A DNA stretch of 64,000 nt from NCBI GenBank assembly GCA_017506865.1, contig JAFCMP010000519.1, positions 496,001 through 560,000 of the forward strand, given 5' to 3'. How positions within the stretch are numbered: the first letter of the stretch is position 1; the number at the start of each line of letters is the position of its first letter. Shown here piece by piece: positions 62,985 through 64,000 of this stretch. The DNA comes from Tribonema minus (Eukaryota > Sar > Xanthophyceae > Tribonematales > Tribonemataceae). The notes under the pieces are model-generated. The model saw nothing but the letters and a program-made list of their open reading frames with translations, did no database searches and was not told the origin of the DNA. The translations under genes were made by a program, and so were the position numbers.

Positions 62985-63535
62985 GTCAAGGACGAGCATG
63001 CACGCCTCATGGAGGGGGGGGACAGGGCGGATGCGGCGTGTAAGGCGGCACAGGTAAGGCTACATGCGCAATACATGCTTACTGGAAGTACAACTTCAAC
63101 ATGTGCTCCACAAGAGAGAACTCATCGAAGTCTTTGTCAAGGACGAGCACGCACGTCTCATGGAGGCGAGGGACAACACAGACGCGGCACAGGTATATGC
63201 CCACCACATGCACATTGAAGTGCAGCTTCAATCCATAGTTGCTGGTTGTTGGTTTACGAGAGAGAAACTCACATGTCGTACACAGCGAAATCCCTGTAAA
63301 GGACGAGCACGCACGTCTCATGGAGGAGAAGGACTGGGCTGACGCAGCGTGCAAGGCGGCACAGGTAACACCATATGCAATTGAGCGCATTGTTGATGTG
63401 CAACTTCAACATGCAGTTGGCGGTTGTTTCGGATTTACGAGAGAGAAACTCACATGTCATACGCAACAAAGTCTCTGTCAAGGACGAGCACGCACACCTC
63501 ACGGAGGAGAGGCAGCACACCTGCGGTGCAAAGCG
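62985..63535 (+). repeat. LZTFL1: four donor-edge copies after exon 4
   Basis: The last 60-75 bases of exon 4 (AAGGACGAGCACGCACGCCTC...GCGGCACAG) recur at 62985-63056, 63128-63192, 63296-63366 and 63475-63535. The first three end ACAG GTAAGG, GTATAT and GTAACA; the last decays. Each is followed by a spacer with TGCAACTTCAAC and GAGAGAAACTCA. Confidence 0.92.
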
Positions 63536-64000
63536 GCCTGATCCACCGCAACTGCAGGTAGTAGTCAGTGCAGTCACATTTGGCAGATTACGCAGGACAC
63601 CACGATGCGGAACAGTATCTCGGCAATCAGTCAAGAAACGTCATGCGCTGCGTCATTGCCGTCTAGTCTCAAGTACCTAGCCGTCAATGCTACTACTTAT
63701 AACAAGCATAGCATAGCATTCTGATGCTCTGTTCATGACCTGAGGCACGCCAGCTGCCATGTCATCAGCTCAGCAATCACCACGTGATTCACCATCATAC
63801 CCTGCTTGCCCTAGCGCTGATCCGCATGCCCTGCTTACGGTCTGCGTTCATTGCGTCAGGAGCGGTGTCACAGCAATCTCACGTGATTAACCATCATAAC
63901 CTGCTAGCCGTATCGCTGATCCGTGTGTCCTCACAGCCTGCGTTCCTTGCACCAGGAGCGGTGTCAGCAGCTGCAGGCACAGCATATTTTGCTTGCCCTA
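63536..64000. other. Right end, probable LZTFL1 intron
   Basis: No exon recognised. Near 63770-63950 a ~115-base direct repeat contains CACGTGATT.ACCATCATA and CTGCTTGCC or CTGCTAGCC, two copies. Confidence 0.45.

Noticed and set aside
62985..63535. Consecutive real exons encoding a repeated coiled coil
   Set aside because: Only the first unit has an acceptor and full exon; later units lack acceptors at their left edge, lose codons and decay progressively.

Overview
This is nuclear DNA of a eukaryote, most likely a flagellate-forming alga. Genes are split by many spliceosomal introns (GT...AG), coding exons are very GC-rich and rich in Ala and Arg, and interstitial telomere-type repeats are CCCTAA/TTAGGG rather than the plant TTTAGGG. 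Centrin and LZTFL1 homologues imply cilia. WARANG-type ankyrin repeats and FNIP repeats are common in stramenopile and haptophyte algae. I favour a photosynthetic stramenopile (xanthophyte or brown-algal lineage), but this is inference and no species marker is present.

Layout. 1-12520 (-): the N-terminal half of a proteasome activator PA200/PSME4/Blm10 gene, ten exons that join in phase, running off the left edge. 13235-20874 (+): a FNIP/LRR-like gene cut in two by a Ty1/copia retrotransposon (13611-20125) with an intact gag-pol and an unusual third, internal LTR. 21706-25915 (-): a complete hAT DNA transposon with perfect 8-bp target duplications, inserted into a ~176-bp tandem repeat. 28931-30373 (-): a Tudor-like/TPR-like protein. 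30748-32958 (+): a centrin. 34181-35828 (-): an F-box-like ankyrin-repeat gene with one frameshift. 36552-46648 (+): a SET/post-SET gene that appears to continue into a Gln-, RS- and RG-rich, possibly KH-containing protein. 44440-45375 and 49360-50185: two inverted duplications of coding segments. 52675-59457 (+): a membrane protein with a Cys-pair motif, a Tudor-like module and a TMEM185-like C-terminus. 60959-62896 and beyond (+): LZTFL1, running off the right edge.

The most striking feature is not a gene. In PSME4, LZTFL1, the SET/RS gene and the TMEM185-like gene, introns carry tandem, degenerate copies of the edge of the adjoining exon together with its splice site. Copies of the exon 3' end plus GT donor lie next to the donor, and copies of the AG acceptor plus exon 5' end lie next to the acceptor. 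About forty such copies can be seen by eye in PSME4 alone, and most keep the AG or GT. The hAT transposase gene and the Tudor/TPR gene lack them. Telomere-like blocks and an AACTTCAAC/GTTGAAGTT word are scattered through the same introns.

Functionally the host genes cover proteasome regulation (PSME4), cilia and centrioles (centrin, LZTFL1), chromatin or RNA handling (SET/RS protein), ubiquitin-linked recognition (F-box/ankyrin) and a multi-pass membrane protein. They do not form an obvious pathway.
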